Assembly: GCA_902806215.1 (NCBI GenBank)
Contig: CADCVT010000437.1
Span: 1 to 18,233, forward strand
DNA: 18,233 bases
Source of the DNA: an uncultured Solirubrobacteraceae bacterium
GTDB taxonomy: Bacteria; Actinomycetota; Thermoleophilia; Solirubrobacterales; Solirubrobacteraceae
Reading direction: 5' to 3'
The position numbers and the translations under genes are program-made. Shown one piece after another: positions 7,401-14,184 of this stretch (the first letter of the stretch is position 1; each line of letters begins with the position of its first letter). The notes beneath the pieces were generated by a model. It had not been told where the DNA came from. It made no database searches and saw nothing but the letters and a program-made list of their open reading frames with translations.

Positions 7401-7415
7401 GACCCGCAACTGCGG

Positions 7416-7460
7416 CGAACGTACGCGAAGGGGGCCTATGCCCCCCTTGACGTACGTTCG
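7416..7460. terminator. Bidirectional hairpin between convergent MFS and GH3 genes
   Basis: The outer arms CGAACGTACG (7416-7425) and CGTACGTTCG (7451-7460) are perfect complements. Inside, AAGGGGG (7428-7434) pairs with CCCCCTT (7442-7448) around a 7-nt loop. The structure reads the same from both sides. It sits 15 bp beyond each stop codon, the arrangement expected of a shared terminator. Confidence 0.75.
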
Positions 7461-7475
7461 TGGCCCTCGTGCGGG

Positions 7476-9929
7476 CTAGCGGGGGCGCTTCTTCGCGCAC
7501 GTCCGGTAGATGCGCGTCTGGCGGACGGCTCGCTTCGCTCGCGTGCGCCCGACCGCTCGGACGGTCACCCGCTGCGCTCGTGCTCCCCGTAGGTCGACGC
7601 GTGCCGTCAGGCGCCCGCGCCGGCGGACGACGCGAACACGCTTGCCTCCGACGGTCACCCGGGCGCTTCGGTATGCGCGCGGCAGGCGGATCGTGAACGC
7701 CCGGCGCGACGTGCAGGCGCGCGCGTCGCGCGGCAGGGCGAGCGCTCCGCCGCACTCGGCGCCGCGTCCGATGACGCCCTCGACGGCCGCGTCGCGCGAG
7801 TGCTGGCCGACGACGATCCGGTAGCACCCGGTGGTCACGCGCCACCCGTCGGCGCGCTGGTCCCAGTGTGAGAACGCGCGCTCGTCGAGCGCGAACCGCA
7901 CCCGCTTGCGCTCGCCCGGCGCGAGGCGCTCGCGGCCGATGCCCTTGAGCTGGAGCGGCGGCTGGTCGAGCCCCGCGCGCTCAGGCATGCCGACGTAGAG
8001 CTGCGGTGCCGCGGAGCCCGCCCGCTTGCCCGTGTTCTCGACCACGACCGACGCGACCGCGTCGGTGCTCCCGCGTCCGGCCTCGAGCTGCAGGCCGCTG
8101 ACGCGGAACGTCGTGTAGCCGAGCCCGAACCCGAACGGGTACGCGACGCCGAGCTTCCTCTCGTCGAACCAGCGGTAGCCGATGTGGACGCCCTCCTTGT
8201 ACCGGACGGTCTCGGCAACGCCCGGGTACTTCTCGGGGTCCCCCGCGACCGGCTCGTCGGCCTCGCGCAGCGGGAACGTCGCGGGCAGGCGCCCCGCCGG
8301 CTCGGCGTCGCCGAACAGCACCCGCGCGATCGCCGTGCCGCCGTTCTGGCCCGGGTACCACGTCTCGACGAGCCCGCGGACTTTGTCGCGCCATGGCGTG
8401 AGGATCGGGCCACCGGTCTGGAGCACGACGACCGTGCGCGGCTGCGCGGCGGCGACCGCGTCGATGAGCCCGTCGCGGTCGATGTCGTCGTTCTGCGAGC
8501 AGTTGATGCCCAGGCACTCCTTGTCCTTGCCCTCGGTCATCCGGTCGCCGACGACGACGATCGCGACGTCAGCGGCCTTCGCGACCGCCGCCGCGCGCGC
8601 CGCGTTCGAGCCGTCGTCGAACACGACCTTGCCGGCACCGAGCCGAGTCTCGATCGCCCCCTTCGGCGTCGTGACCTTGAACTCGTCGATCGCCGACGAG
8701 CCGCCGCCGTCCTTGATGCGGTCCGCCTCCGGCCCGATAAGCGCGAGCTTCGCGGTCTTGCCCGCGTCGAGCGGCAGGATCGCCCCGTCGTTCTCGAGCA
8801 GGACCGTGCCCTCCTGCTGGATGTCCGCGGCCACCGCGTCGTGCCCGGCCTGATCGATCGACGCCGTGTTGTCGGGGTAGGCCTCGCGGTCGAAGAAGCC
8901 GAACGCGAACAGCGTGCGCAGGATCCGCCGCACGTGCTCGTCGATCGTCGCGTCGCTGACCTGCGACGTCGCGAGCGCCGCGCTGACGAGCTGCGGCCGG
9001 TAGATGATCCCCGGGTAGATGTCGAGGTCGAGGCCGTTGTTGAGCGAGGCGACGGTGTTCTTGCCCGCGCCGTAGTCGGTCAGCACGAACCCGCGGAACG
9101 CCCAGTCGCGCTTCAGCACGTCCTCGAGCAGGTGCTGGTTCTCGCACGCGTACTGGCCGTTGACGCGGTTGTAGGCGCACATGACCGAGCCGGCGCCGCC
9201 CTCCTTGACCGCGGCCTCGAACTGCGGCAGGTAGATCTCGCGCAGCGTGCGCTCGTCCAGGCGCGCGTCGGTCGTCACGCGCGATCCGACGACGCCCGCG
9301 CCGATCGGCGCGCCGGGCGCCTCGGTGCCCTGCCCCTCCTGGTTGTTGACCGCGTAGTGCTTGACGTTCGCGATGACGCCCTGGTCCTGGACGCCCTTGG
9401 TCCAGCCGACGGCGATCCGCGCCGCGAGGAACGGGTCCTCGCCGAAGTACTCGAACGTGCGCCCGTTGAGCGGCGTGCGCATCATGTTCACCGCGGGCGC
9501 GAACACGACGTCGTTGCCCTTGCGGCGCACCTCGTCGCCGACGACCGCGGCGTGCCGCGCGGCGAGCGCCGGGTCGAACGTCGAGGCCACGGTCATCGGC
9601 GACGGCATCCCGGTCGCCTTGCCCTGGCGGGTCCCGACCGGCCCGTCGCTGAAGTAGATCGGCGGCAGCCCGACGCGCTCGACGCCGTTGCTCGTGCCGG
9701 TGTGCGTGCCCTCGCGCCCGGCGACGCCGGTGAGCTCGTCGCCGGCCAGCAGCGAGATGCGCTCGTCGCGCGTGAGCGCCCCGAGCAGCAGGCCCGCGCG
9801 GACGTCCGCGTCGAGCTTCGTGTCGCACCACGGGCGCGTCGCGACGTCGCCGCAGCGCCCAGCCGCGGCGGCCGCCGGCGCGACGGCGAGGAGGACGAGC
9901 AGGGAGAGGAGGCAGACGCGTTTCGGCAC
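7476..9929 (-). CDS. Secreted glycoside hydrolase family 3 (beta-glucosidase-like) with a C-terminal two-cysteine basic module
   Basis: The start is GTG at 9929-9927, which gives 817 residues with a signal peptide (PKRVCLLSLLVLLAVAPAAAAAG). Residues about 45-360 form the GH3 barrel, with VKHYAVNNQE (189-198) and the catalytic nucleophile Asp285 in FVLTDYGAGK. The GH3 C-terminal alpha/beta sandwich follows (about 380-600), then a fibronectin-III-like domain ending near 715. Exported GH3 enzymes cleave terminal beta-linked sugars from oligosaccharides or glycosides. Residues 739-817 form an extra module, CTSRRAFTIRL to YRTCAKK, that also ends the lipase encoded at 14185-15498. No ATG lies near the signal peptide. 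The gene is convergent with the MFS gene, sharing the hairpin at 7416-7460. Exact sugar specificity is unknown. Confidence 0.92.
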   Translation of the reverse strand: MPKRVCLLSLLVLLAVAPAAAAAGRCGDVATRPWCDTKLDADVRAGLLLGALTRDERISLLAGDELTGVAGREGTHTGTSNGVERVGLPPIYFSDGPVGTRQGKATGMPSPMTVASTFDPALAARHAAVVGDEVRRKGNDVVFAPAVNMMRTPLNGRTFEYFGEDPFLAARIAVGWTKGVQDQGVIANVKHYAVNNQEGQGTEAPGAPIGAGVVGSRVTTDARLDERTLREIYLPQFEAAVKEGGAGSVMCAYNRVNGQYACENQHLLEDVLKRDWAFRGFVLTDYGAGKNTVASLNNGLDLDIYPGIIYRPQLVSAALATSQVSDATIDEHVRRILRTLFAFGFFDREAYPDNTASIDQAGHDAVAADIQQEGTVLLENDGAILPLDAGKTAKLALIGPEADRIKDGGGSSAIDEFKVTTPKGAIETRLGAGKVVFDDGSNAARAAAVAKAADVAIVVVGDRMTEGKDKECLGINCSQNDDIDRDGLIDAVAAAQPRTVVVLQTGGPILTPWRDKVRGLVETWYPGQNGGTAIARVLFGDAEPAGRLPATFPLREADEPVAGDPEKYPGVAETVRYKEGVHIGYRWFDERKLGVAYPFGFGLGYTTFRVSGLQLEAGRGSTDAVASVVVENTGKRAGSAAPQLYVGMPERAGLDQPPLQLKGIGRERLAPGERKRVRFALDERAFSHWDQRADGWRVTTGCYRIVVGQHSRDAAVEGVIGRGAECGGALALPRDARACTSRRAFTIRLPRAYRSARVTVGGKRVRVVRRRGRLTARVDLRGARAQRVTVRAVGRTRAKRAVRQTRIYRTCAKKRPR
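7479..7715 (-). other. C-terminal two-cysteine basic module of the GH3 enzyme
   Basis: Residues 739-817 of the GH3 protein start at CTSRRAFTIRL and end at YRTCAKKRPR. Alternating beta-type strands (ARVTVGGKRVRV, GRLTARVDL, QRVTVRAVGRT) are bracketed by one Cys near each end. Arg and Lys are abundant. By hand about 48 of 76 aligned positions match the lipase C-terminus (14188-14421). A disulfide joining the ends and a binding role at the cell surface are inferences. Confidence 0.75.
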
Positions 9930-9974
9930 GGCGCCGATGATGACCGCTCCCCGCTTGTGAAGAGCCGGCCAAGT

Positions 9975-9986
9975 AGGGCTAGCCCT
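9975..9986. promoter_or_regulatory. Perfect palindrome AGGGCTAGCCCT in the divergent GH3/molybdoenzyme gap
   Basis: The 12-bp palindrome lies in the 99-bp gap between the GH3 start (9929) and the molybdoenzyme start (10029). Flanking AAGT/TCCTT partly extends the symmetry. It lies just upstream of the TTGTGG -35-like element. It could be an operator acting on either gene. Confidence 0.4.
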
Positions 9987-9988
9987 CC

Positions 9989-10018
9989 TTGTGGCGCGCA
10001 CCCGCAAGGCGTTAGCGT
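9989..10018 (+). promoter_or_regulatory. Promoter candidate of the molybdoenzyme operon
   Basis: TTGTGG (9989-9994), an 18-bp spacer and TAGCGT (10013-10018) lie 10 nt before the ATG at 10029. GTTAGCGT and its spacing are the same as at 4156-4163. There is no Shine-Dalgarno between the box and the ATG. Confidence 0.55.
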
Positions 10019-10028
10019 GGCGTTCACG

Positions 10029-10634
10029 ATGCCTCCAGTCACCCGCGGCTTCTTCGGCAGCCGCAACCCCGACGTCGACGCCTCGCGCATCCCTCCGGGC
10101 CAGTACTTCACCCCGGACTTCCCGGTGCTCTCGGCGGGCCCGACGCCGCACACCCCGCTCGACGAGTGGAGCCTGACGATCGACGGCGCGGTCGACGGCA
10201 CGAAGACGTGGTCGTGGGAGGAGCTCCTCGCCCTTCCGCAGGAGGAGATCACCGCGGACATCCACTGCGTGACGAAGTGGTCCAAGCTCGACACGACCTG
10301 GACCGGCGTGCCGGTCGACACGCTGCTCGACGGCGTCGAGACCGAGGCCGAGCACGTGACCGCGTGGTGCGACGGCGGCTACACCACGAACGTCCCGCTC
10401 GAGGACCTCGCCGGCGGGCGCGCGTGGGTCGTGCACCGGTACGGCGGCGAGCCGCTCGACCCCGAGCACGGCGGCCCGGTCCGGCTGCTCGTCCCGCACC
10501 TGTACTTCTGGAAGAGCGCGAAGTGGCTGCGCGGGCTCACGCTCACCGTCGAGGACGAGCCGGGCTTCTGGGAGGGCTTCGGCTACCACAACTACGGAGA
10601 CCCGTGGCGCGAGCAGCGGTACTGGAGCGACTGA
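10029..10634 (+). CDS. Cytoplasmic sulfite-oxidase-fold molybdopterin-dependent oxidoreductase
   Basis: The 201-residue protein is an oxidoreductase molybdopterin-binding domain (PF00174 type, YedY/sulfite oxidase superfamily). Cys80 in ADIHCVTKWSK is the expected molybdenum ligand, and LDTTWTGVPVDTLLD follows as usual. PHLYFWKSAKWLRGLTL marks the C-terminal part of the fold. There is no Tat signal, heme domain or dimerisation domain, so it is soluble and minimal. The next gene, a flavin reductase, starts close behind and probably supplies or takes electrons. The substrate is unknown; YedY/MsrP homologues reduce methionine sulfoxide in the periplasm, but this protein is predicted to be cytoplasmic. 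The start at 10029 is supported by the promoter-like element upstream. Confidence 0.92.
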   Translation: MPPVTRGFFGSRNPDVDASRIPPGQYFTPDFPVLSAGPTPHTPLDEWSLTIDGAVDGTKTWSWEELLALPQEEITADIHCVTKWSKLDTTWTGVPVDTLLDGVETEAEHVTAWCDGGYTTNVPLEDLAGGRAWVVHRYGGEPLDPEHGGPVRLLVPHLYFWKSAKWLRGLTLTVEDEPGFWEGFGYHNYGDPWREQRYWSD

Positions 10635-10660
10635 ACGCTCCCCGCATCGTCTGGAGGACG

Positions 10661-11374
10661 GTGACCGTCCGCGAGGTCGTCGAGGAGACGCCCCGCGCGC
10701 GGACGATCGCCCTCGACGTCCCCGGCTGGCCCGGCCATCGCGCCGGCCAGCACGTCGACGTGCGCCTGACCGCGCCCGACGGCTACCAGGCGCAGCGCTC
10801 GTACTCGATCGCGTCGGCGCCGGAGCTCGACACGCTCGAGCTGACCGTCGAGCTCGTCGACGACGGCGAGGTCTCGCCGTACCTCGTCGAGACCGTGCGG
10901 CCCGGCGACGAGCTCGAGGTCCGCGGGCCGATCGGCGGGTTCTTCACGTGGTCGGCCGAGCTGGGCGGGCCGCTGCTGCTCGTCGCCGGCGGGTCGGGGC
11001 TCGTCCCGCTCATGGCGATGCTGCGCCACCGCGCCGCCCGCAAGAGCGACGTCGCCGCGCACCTCCTCCTCTCGACGCGGGCACCCGAGGACGTGCTCTA
11101 CCGCGAGGAGCTCGCGCAGCTCGAGCCGCGCGAGGCGCTTCGCGTCGAGCACACCTACACGCGGCAGCCGCCGCCGGGCTGGAGCGGCTTCGCGCGGCGC
11201 GTCGACGCGGAGATGCTCGCCGAGATCGACCCGGGCCCCGGCGCGCACGTGTTCGTCTGCGGCCCCACGCCGTTCGTCGAGCGCGTCTCCACGCTGCTCG
11301 TCGAGGCGGGCCACGACCCCGCCGCAGTGCACGCAGAGCGATTCGGCCCGACCAGCGGAGGACCACGAGGATGA
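10661..11374 (+). CDS. FAD-binding ferredoxin/NAD(P)H reductase-type protein, partner of the molybdoenzyme
   Basis: The 237-residue protein has the FAD-binding motif RSYS (46-49), the NAD(P)-binding GGSGLVP (110-116) and CGPTPFVE (200-207), in the order of the ferredoxin-NADP reductase superfamily. It ends at ERFGPT with no C-terminal 2Fe-2S domain. The GTG at 10661 is chosen because it is the first standard start after the previous stop. Homology appears to extend a few residues upstream (RIVWRT), and a CTG at 10631 overlapping the previous TGA (CTGA) is a real alternative. Its ATGA overlap with the next gene and its position behind the molybdoenzyme suggest that it passes electrons between NAD(P)H and that enzyme. 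Confidence 0.88.
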   Translation: MTVREVVEETPRARTIALDVPGWPGHRAGQHVDVRLTAPDGYQAQRSYSIASAPELDTLELTVELVDDGEVSPYLVETVRPGDELEVRGPIGGFFTWSAELGGPLLLVAGGSGLVPLMAMLRHRAARKSDVAAHLLLSTRAPEDVLYREELAQLEPREALRVEHTYTRQPPPGWSGFARRVDAEMLAEIDPGPGAHVFVCGPTPFVERVSTLLVEAGHDPAAVHAERFGPTSGGPRG

Positions 11375-11625
11375 GCGACGACCAGCACACCGACGGCAAC
11401 GGGGTGGCCGGCCTGTTGGCCCAGGTGCTCGCCGTCGAGACGACGACGATGACCCGCAGCTGCCAGTCGTGCGGCGACACGAACCCGATGGGCGCGCACC
11501 GCGCCTACCACGGCGCGGCGGCGGTCCTGCGCTGCCCGTCCTGCGCCGACGTGGCCGTCCGCATCACCGAGACCGACGACCGCGTCGTGGTCGAGTGGCG
11601 CGGCACGTTCGTGATCTCCCGATGA
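11371..11625 (+). CDS. Small zinc-ribbon protein, DUF6510-like
   Basis: This 84-residue protein begins at the ATG overlapping the reductase stop (ATGA), with a GGAGG about 9 nt upstream. An N-terminal helix (GNGVAGLLAQVLAVE) precedes two CxxC pairs, Cys31/Cys34 and Cys55/Cys58, that should hold one zinc. The layout matches what I recall of DUF6510 proteins. The family has no known function. Its translational coupling on both sides argues for a role with the molybdoenzyme/reductase pair, perhaps as an assembly or interaction factor (inference). Confidence 0.82.
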   Translation: MSDDQHTDGNGVAGLLAQVLAVETTTMTRSCQSCGDTNPMGAHRAYHGAAAVLRCPSCADVAVRITETDDRVVVEWRGTFVISR

Positions 11626-11963
11626 GCGTCCTCGTCCACGCCGAGGTGCACGGCCTCGCGGGCCGCGCCAAGGAGCTGCGCGACGTCCTGCTCCAGCACG
11701 CCGCGGGCCTGGCCCGCATGGACGGCAACGCCGGCGCGACGGTGTACGAGCCGGTCGGCACCGAGCTGGGCGAGTACGTGCTCGACGTCTGGTGGCGCGA
11801 CGAGGCCGCGATGCGTGCGCACTACGGCACGGGCGAGTACGCGCGCTATCGCGACGCGGTGGGCGAGCTGCTCGCGCGCCCGAGCGACGTGATGGTCCAC
11901 GTCGTCGAGCGCAGCTACCACCCGACCGACGACCCGGCGCACGACCCGGCACGTCAGGGGTAG
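11622..11963 (+). CDS. Antibiotic biosynthesis monooxygenase (ABM)-fold protein
   Basis: The ATG at 11622 overlaps the zinc-ribbon stop (ATGA). The 113-residue protein starts MSVLVHAEVHGLAGRAKELRDVLLQHA and continues with VYEPVGTELGEYVLDVWWRDEAAMRAHY. This is the ferredoxin-like pattern of ABM/dimeric alpha-beta barrel proteins (PF03992 type). Members include cofactor-free quinone-forming monooxygenases, heme-degrading enzymes and many uncharacterised proteins. No heme-ligand motif is evident. It is the last gene of the four-gene coupled unit. The C-terminus (HPTDDPAHDPARQG) is probably disordered. Enzymatic function is not established. Confidence 0.82.
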   Translation: MSVLVHAEVHGLAGRAKELRDVLLQHAAGLARMDGNAGATVYEPVGTELGEYVLDVWWRDEAAMRAHYGTGEYARYRDAVGELLARPSDVMVHVVERSYHPTDDPAHDPARQG

Positions 11964-11974
11964 CCGCGAGCGGG

Positions 11975-11980
11975 TAGGGC
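11975..11980 (+). promoter_or_regulatory. -10-like box TAGGGC for the SDR gene
   Basis: GGTAGGGC ends 6 nt before the GTG at 11987. The last base departs from TANNNT, but position and sequence resemble the boxes at 4158, 10013 and 15535. No Shine-Dalgarno is seen. Confidence 0.35.
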
Positions 11981-11986
11981 GATCTC

Positions 11987-13000
11987 GTGCCTCCCGCGAA
12001 GAAGAAGCCCCGCAAGCTCACCGTCGCCGTCACCGGGCCCACCGGCACGTTCGGCTTCGGCCTCATGCCGCTCCTGCAGGCCGACGACCGCATCGGGCGG
12101 ATCGTCGGGATCGCCCGCCGGCCGTTCGACCCGAACGAGCACGGCTGGACGAAGATGGAGTACCGCCAGGGCGACGTCCGCGACGAGGCGGCGCTCGAGG
12201 AGGCGTTCGCCGACGCCGACGTCGTCGTGCACCTCGCGTTCCTCATCACCGGCGGCGCGTCGCGCGAGACGATCCGCGCGATCAACGTCGAGGGCACGCT
12301 GAACACGTTCCGCGCCGCGGCCGCCGCGGGCGCCGAGCGCTTCGTCTACGCCTCGTCGGTGGCCGCCTACGGCTTCCACGCCGACAACCCCGTCGGGATG
12401 ACCGAGGACTGGCCGGCGCGCCCGGCCGATCAGCTCTTCTACGCGCAGGAGAAGGCGGAGATCGAGGAGCTGCTGCACGCCGAGGCGTCCCAGCACCCCG
12501 AGCTCGAGCTCTACCTCCTGCGGCCGCCGATCGTGCTCGGGCCGCACACCATCGGGGCCAAGCAGGTCCTCCCCGGGCCGCTCGACGAGCTCGGCAAGGT
12601 GCTCGGCCGCGGCTTCATGCGCCTGCCCGTGCCGGTCCCCGCGGCGGTGCCCGACCTGCCGCTGCAGTTCATCCACGAGGAGGACGTCGGACAGGCGTTC
12701 CTGCTCTGCATCGTCGCCGCCGGCGCCCCGGGCATCTACAACATCACCGGCGACGGCGTGCTGTCGGCCACCGACGTCGCGCGCGAGCTCAACGTCATCC
12801 CGATCCCGTTCCCCGGCGGCCCGGTGCAGGCGGCGGCGCGCGCGGTCTCGTCGCTGCCGCTGCCGTCGTTCGCGCCGCCGGTGACCGAGTGGGCCGAGGC
12901 GCTCAGCCACCCGGCGATCATGGACGCGAGCAAGGCCAAGGCCGAGCTCGGCTGGAACCCGCGCTACACGAGCATCGAGGCGCTGCGCGACACGATCTAG
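11987..13000 (+). CDS. NAD(P)-dependent epimerase/dehydratase (extended SDR)
   Basis: The 337-residue protein starts at GTG with a basic leader (PPAKKKPRKL). The Rossmann motif TGPTGTFG (16-23) is a variant of TGxxGxxG. Then come NVEGT (100-104), YASSVAAYG (121-129) and the catalytic pair Tyr152/Lys156 in YAQEK. The C-terminal half contains FIHEEDVGQAF and YNITGDG, typical of nucleoside-diphosphate-sugar epimerase-like SDRs. Substrate is not evident, and no sugar-biosynthesis genes are nearby. Its TAG stop overlaps the stop of the convergent DUF3089 gene in a shared CTAG. It lies 23 bp after the ABM gene, so read-through from that operon is possible. Confidence 0.88.
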   Translation: MPPAKKKPRKLTVAVTGPTGTFGFGLMPLLQADDRIGRIVGIARRPFDPNEHGWTKMEYRQGDVRDEAALEEAFADADVVVHLAFLITGGASRETIRAINVEGTLNTFRAAAAAGAERFVYASSVAAYGFHADNPVGMTEDWPARPADQLFYAQEKAEIEELLHAEASQHPELELYLLRPPIVLGPHTIGAKQVLPGPLDELGKVLGRGFMRLPVPVPAAVPDLPLQFIHEEDVGQAFLLCIVAAGAPGIYNITGDGVLSATDVARELNVIPIPFPGGPVQAAARAVSSLPLPSFAPPVTEWAEALSHPAIMDASKAKAELGWNPRYTSIEALRDTI

Positions 13001-14106
13001 CGCGCCGCCGCGTAGGCGCGCGCCTGCGTGCGGACGAGCGCGACGAGCTCGCCAAGCGCGATGTTCGCGTCGACGAGGTGCAGGCCCCAGATCGGGGTCG
13101 GCGACGGCTTGAAGTCGGGCGCGCCGTCGATGCGGGACAGCCTCAGGAAGCTCGCTCCCGCGGTCTTGACGCACTGCGCGTGGTAGCCGCCGCGGATCGT
13201 CACCCACGGCGTGTCGGCGGTCGGCTGCGTCACGCCGAGCAGGGAGATGCCCGCGGCGATGAGCGTGCCCGGCGCGAACGGCGCCGACGGGAAGATCGGG
13301 GTGACCGCGGCCGAGCCGCCGGCGAGCCGAGCCGGGTTCGTGCACAGCACCTCGCGGTTCCTCTCAGTCGTGCGCGCGAAGAGCGAGTCCTTCGGCGGCG
13401 TCTCGTCGTAGACCGAGAACGCGACGACGCAGCCGATCTGCCGCGCGGCACGGCAGGCGGGGATGGTCCGGAAGTCGCCGCCGCGGTCGCTGCCCTTCTC
13501 GACGGTGACGTTGCCGCCGAGCAGGAGCGCCGAGACGAGCCTGCGGCGGACGGCCGGCTTGCGGTCGACCTCCTCGGCGATGAGCTTGCGCAGGACGAAC
13601 GTGCCCTGCGAGTGCCCGACGAAGACGATGCCGCGGCCCTTGTTGTCCTTGCGCAGGTACTGGCGGAACGCCTCGCGGACGTCGCCGTAGCCCCTGTCGA
13701 CGACGACCCCGCGGCGCGGGCCGCCCTCGCTGACGCTCGGCTGGATGCCGGCGATCGTGCGCTGCCGGTAGACCGGAGCGAAGACGCGGCACTCCTGCGC
13801 GTAGCGGGCCGCTTGGTACCGCGCGATCGACTTCACCTCGGGGTCGATGCTCTTGTTGGCGACGGCGCCCTTCTGGTCGCTGACCGTCGGGTAGACGTAG
13901 AAGCAGTCGACCGTGCGCGGGCCCGAGGTCGGCCGCTCGACGCCCAGCCGCTCGCTCGTCGGCGAGAACCGCGTCGTCGAGAGGCCGGTCTTGCACGCGT
14001 CGTTCTCGAGGCCGGGCTTGCACAGCCACTTCACCTCGGCGGAGGCGGCGCTCGGCGCGAACAGCAGGACGGCAGTGACGAGCGGCAGGACGAGGCGGAT
14101 GGGCAA
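12997..14106 (-). CDS. Secreted DUF3089 alpha/beta hydrolase-like protein
   Basis: The start is TTG at 14106-14104, fixed by GAGGAG 5 nt upstream. The 369-residue product has a signal peptide (MPIRLVLPLVTAVLLFAPSAASA). It then follows the DUF3089 pattern: VKWLCKPG at the mature N-terminus, VDCFYVYPTVSD (67-78), YAQECRVFAPVYRQ (102-115) and the serine-elbow GHSQGTF with Ser166. Several cysteines suggest disulfides in an exported protein. DUF3089 proteins are lipase/esterase-like, but substrates are poorly known. The lipase gene lies 78 bp upstream on the same strand, so the two may form an operon of exported ester hydrolases. Confidence 0.88.
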   Translation of the reverse strand: MPIRLVLPLVTAVLLFAPSAASAEVKWLCKPGLENDACKTGLSTTRFSPTSERLGVERPTSGPRTVDCFYVYPTVSDQKGAVANKSIDPEVKSIARYQAARYAQECRVFAPVYRQRTIAGIQPSVSEGGPRRGVVVDRGYGDVREAFRQYLRKDNKGRGIVFVGHSQGTFVLRKLIAEEVDRKPAVRRRLVSALLLGGNVTVEKGSDRGGDFRTIPACRAARQIGCVVAFSVYDETPPKDSLFARTTERNREVLCTNPARLAGGSAAVTPIFPSAPFAPGTLIAAGISLLGVTQPTADTPWVTIRGGYHAQCVKTAGASFLRLSRIDGAPDFKPSPTPIWGLHLVDANIALGELVALVRTQARAYAAAR

Positions 14107-14111
14107 CGGGA

Positions 14112-14117
14112 CTCCTC
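14112..14117 (-). promoter_or_regulatory. Shine-Dalgarno that sets the TTG start of the DUF3089 gene
   Basis: GAGGAG on the minus strand is 5 nt before the TTG at 14106. The TTG leads directly into a good signal peptide, so this rare start is well supported. Confidence 0.7.
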
Positions 14118-14132
14118 TGGTGCGGCGTGGGA

Positions 14133-14147
14133 CTGATCGCCGATCAG
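14133..14147. promoter_or_regulatory. 15-bp palindrome between the lipase and DUF3089 genes
   Basis: CTGATCG-C-CGATCAG has 7-bp arms around one base. It lies 16 bp upstream of the Shine-Dalgarno of the DUF3089 gene. It could be an operator or a small attenuating hairpin. There is no T tract to call it a terminator. Confidence 0.4.
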
Positions 14148-14184
14148 GCGGCGGCGACGAGGCGGACGATAGCTGCGGGGTGCG

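Noticed and set aside
8184..10028. Long plus-strand frame continuous with the molybdoenzyme
   Set aside because: It is the antisense of the GH3 gene. Family homology begins only after the ATG at 10029.
9930..10589. Upstream extension of the GH3 frame
   Set aside because: It would be antisense to the molybdoenzyme, and the signal peptide begins at the GTG at 9929.
13014..13025. AGGCGCGCGCCT palindrome as a terminator between the SDR and DUF3089 genes
   Set aside because: It is inside the DUF3089 coding region, has no loop or T tract, and such GC palindromes are common by chance here.
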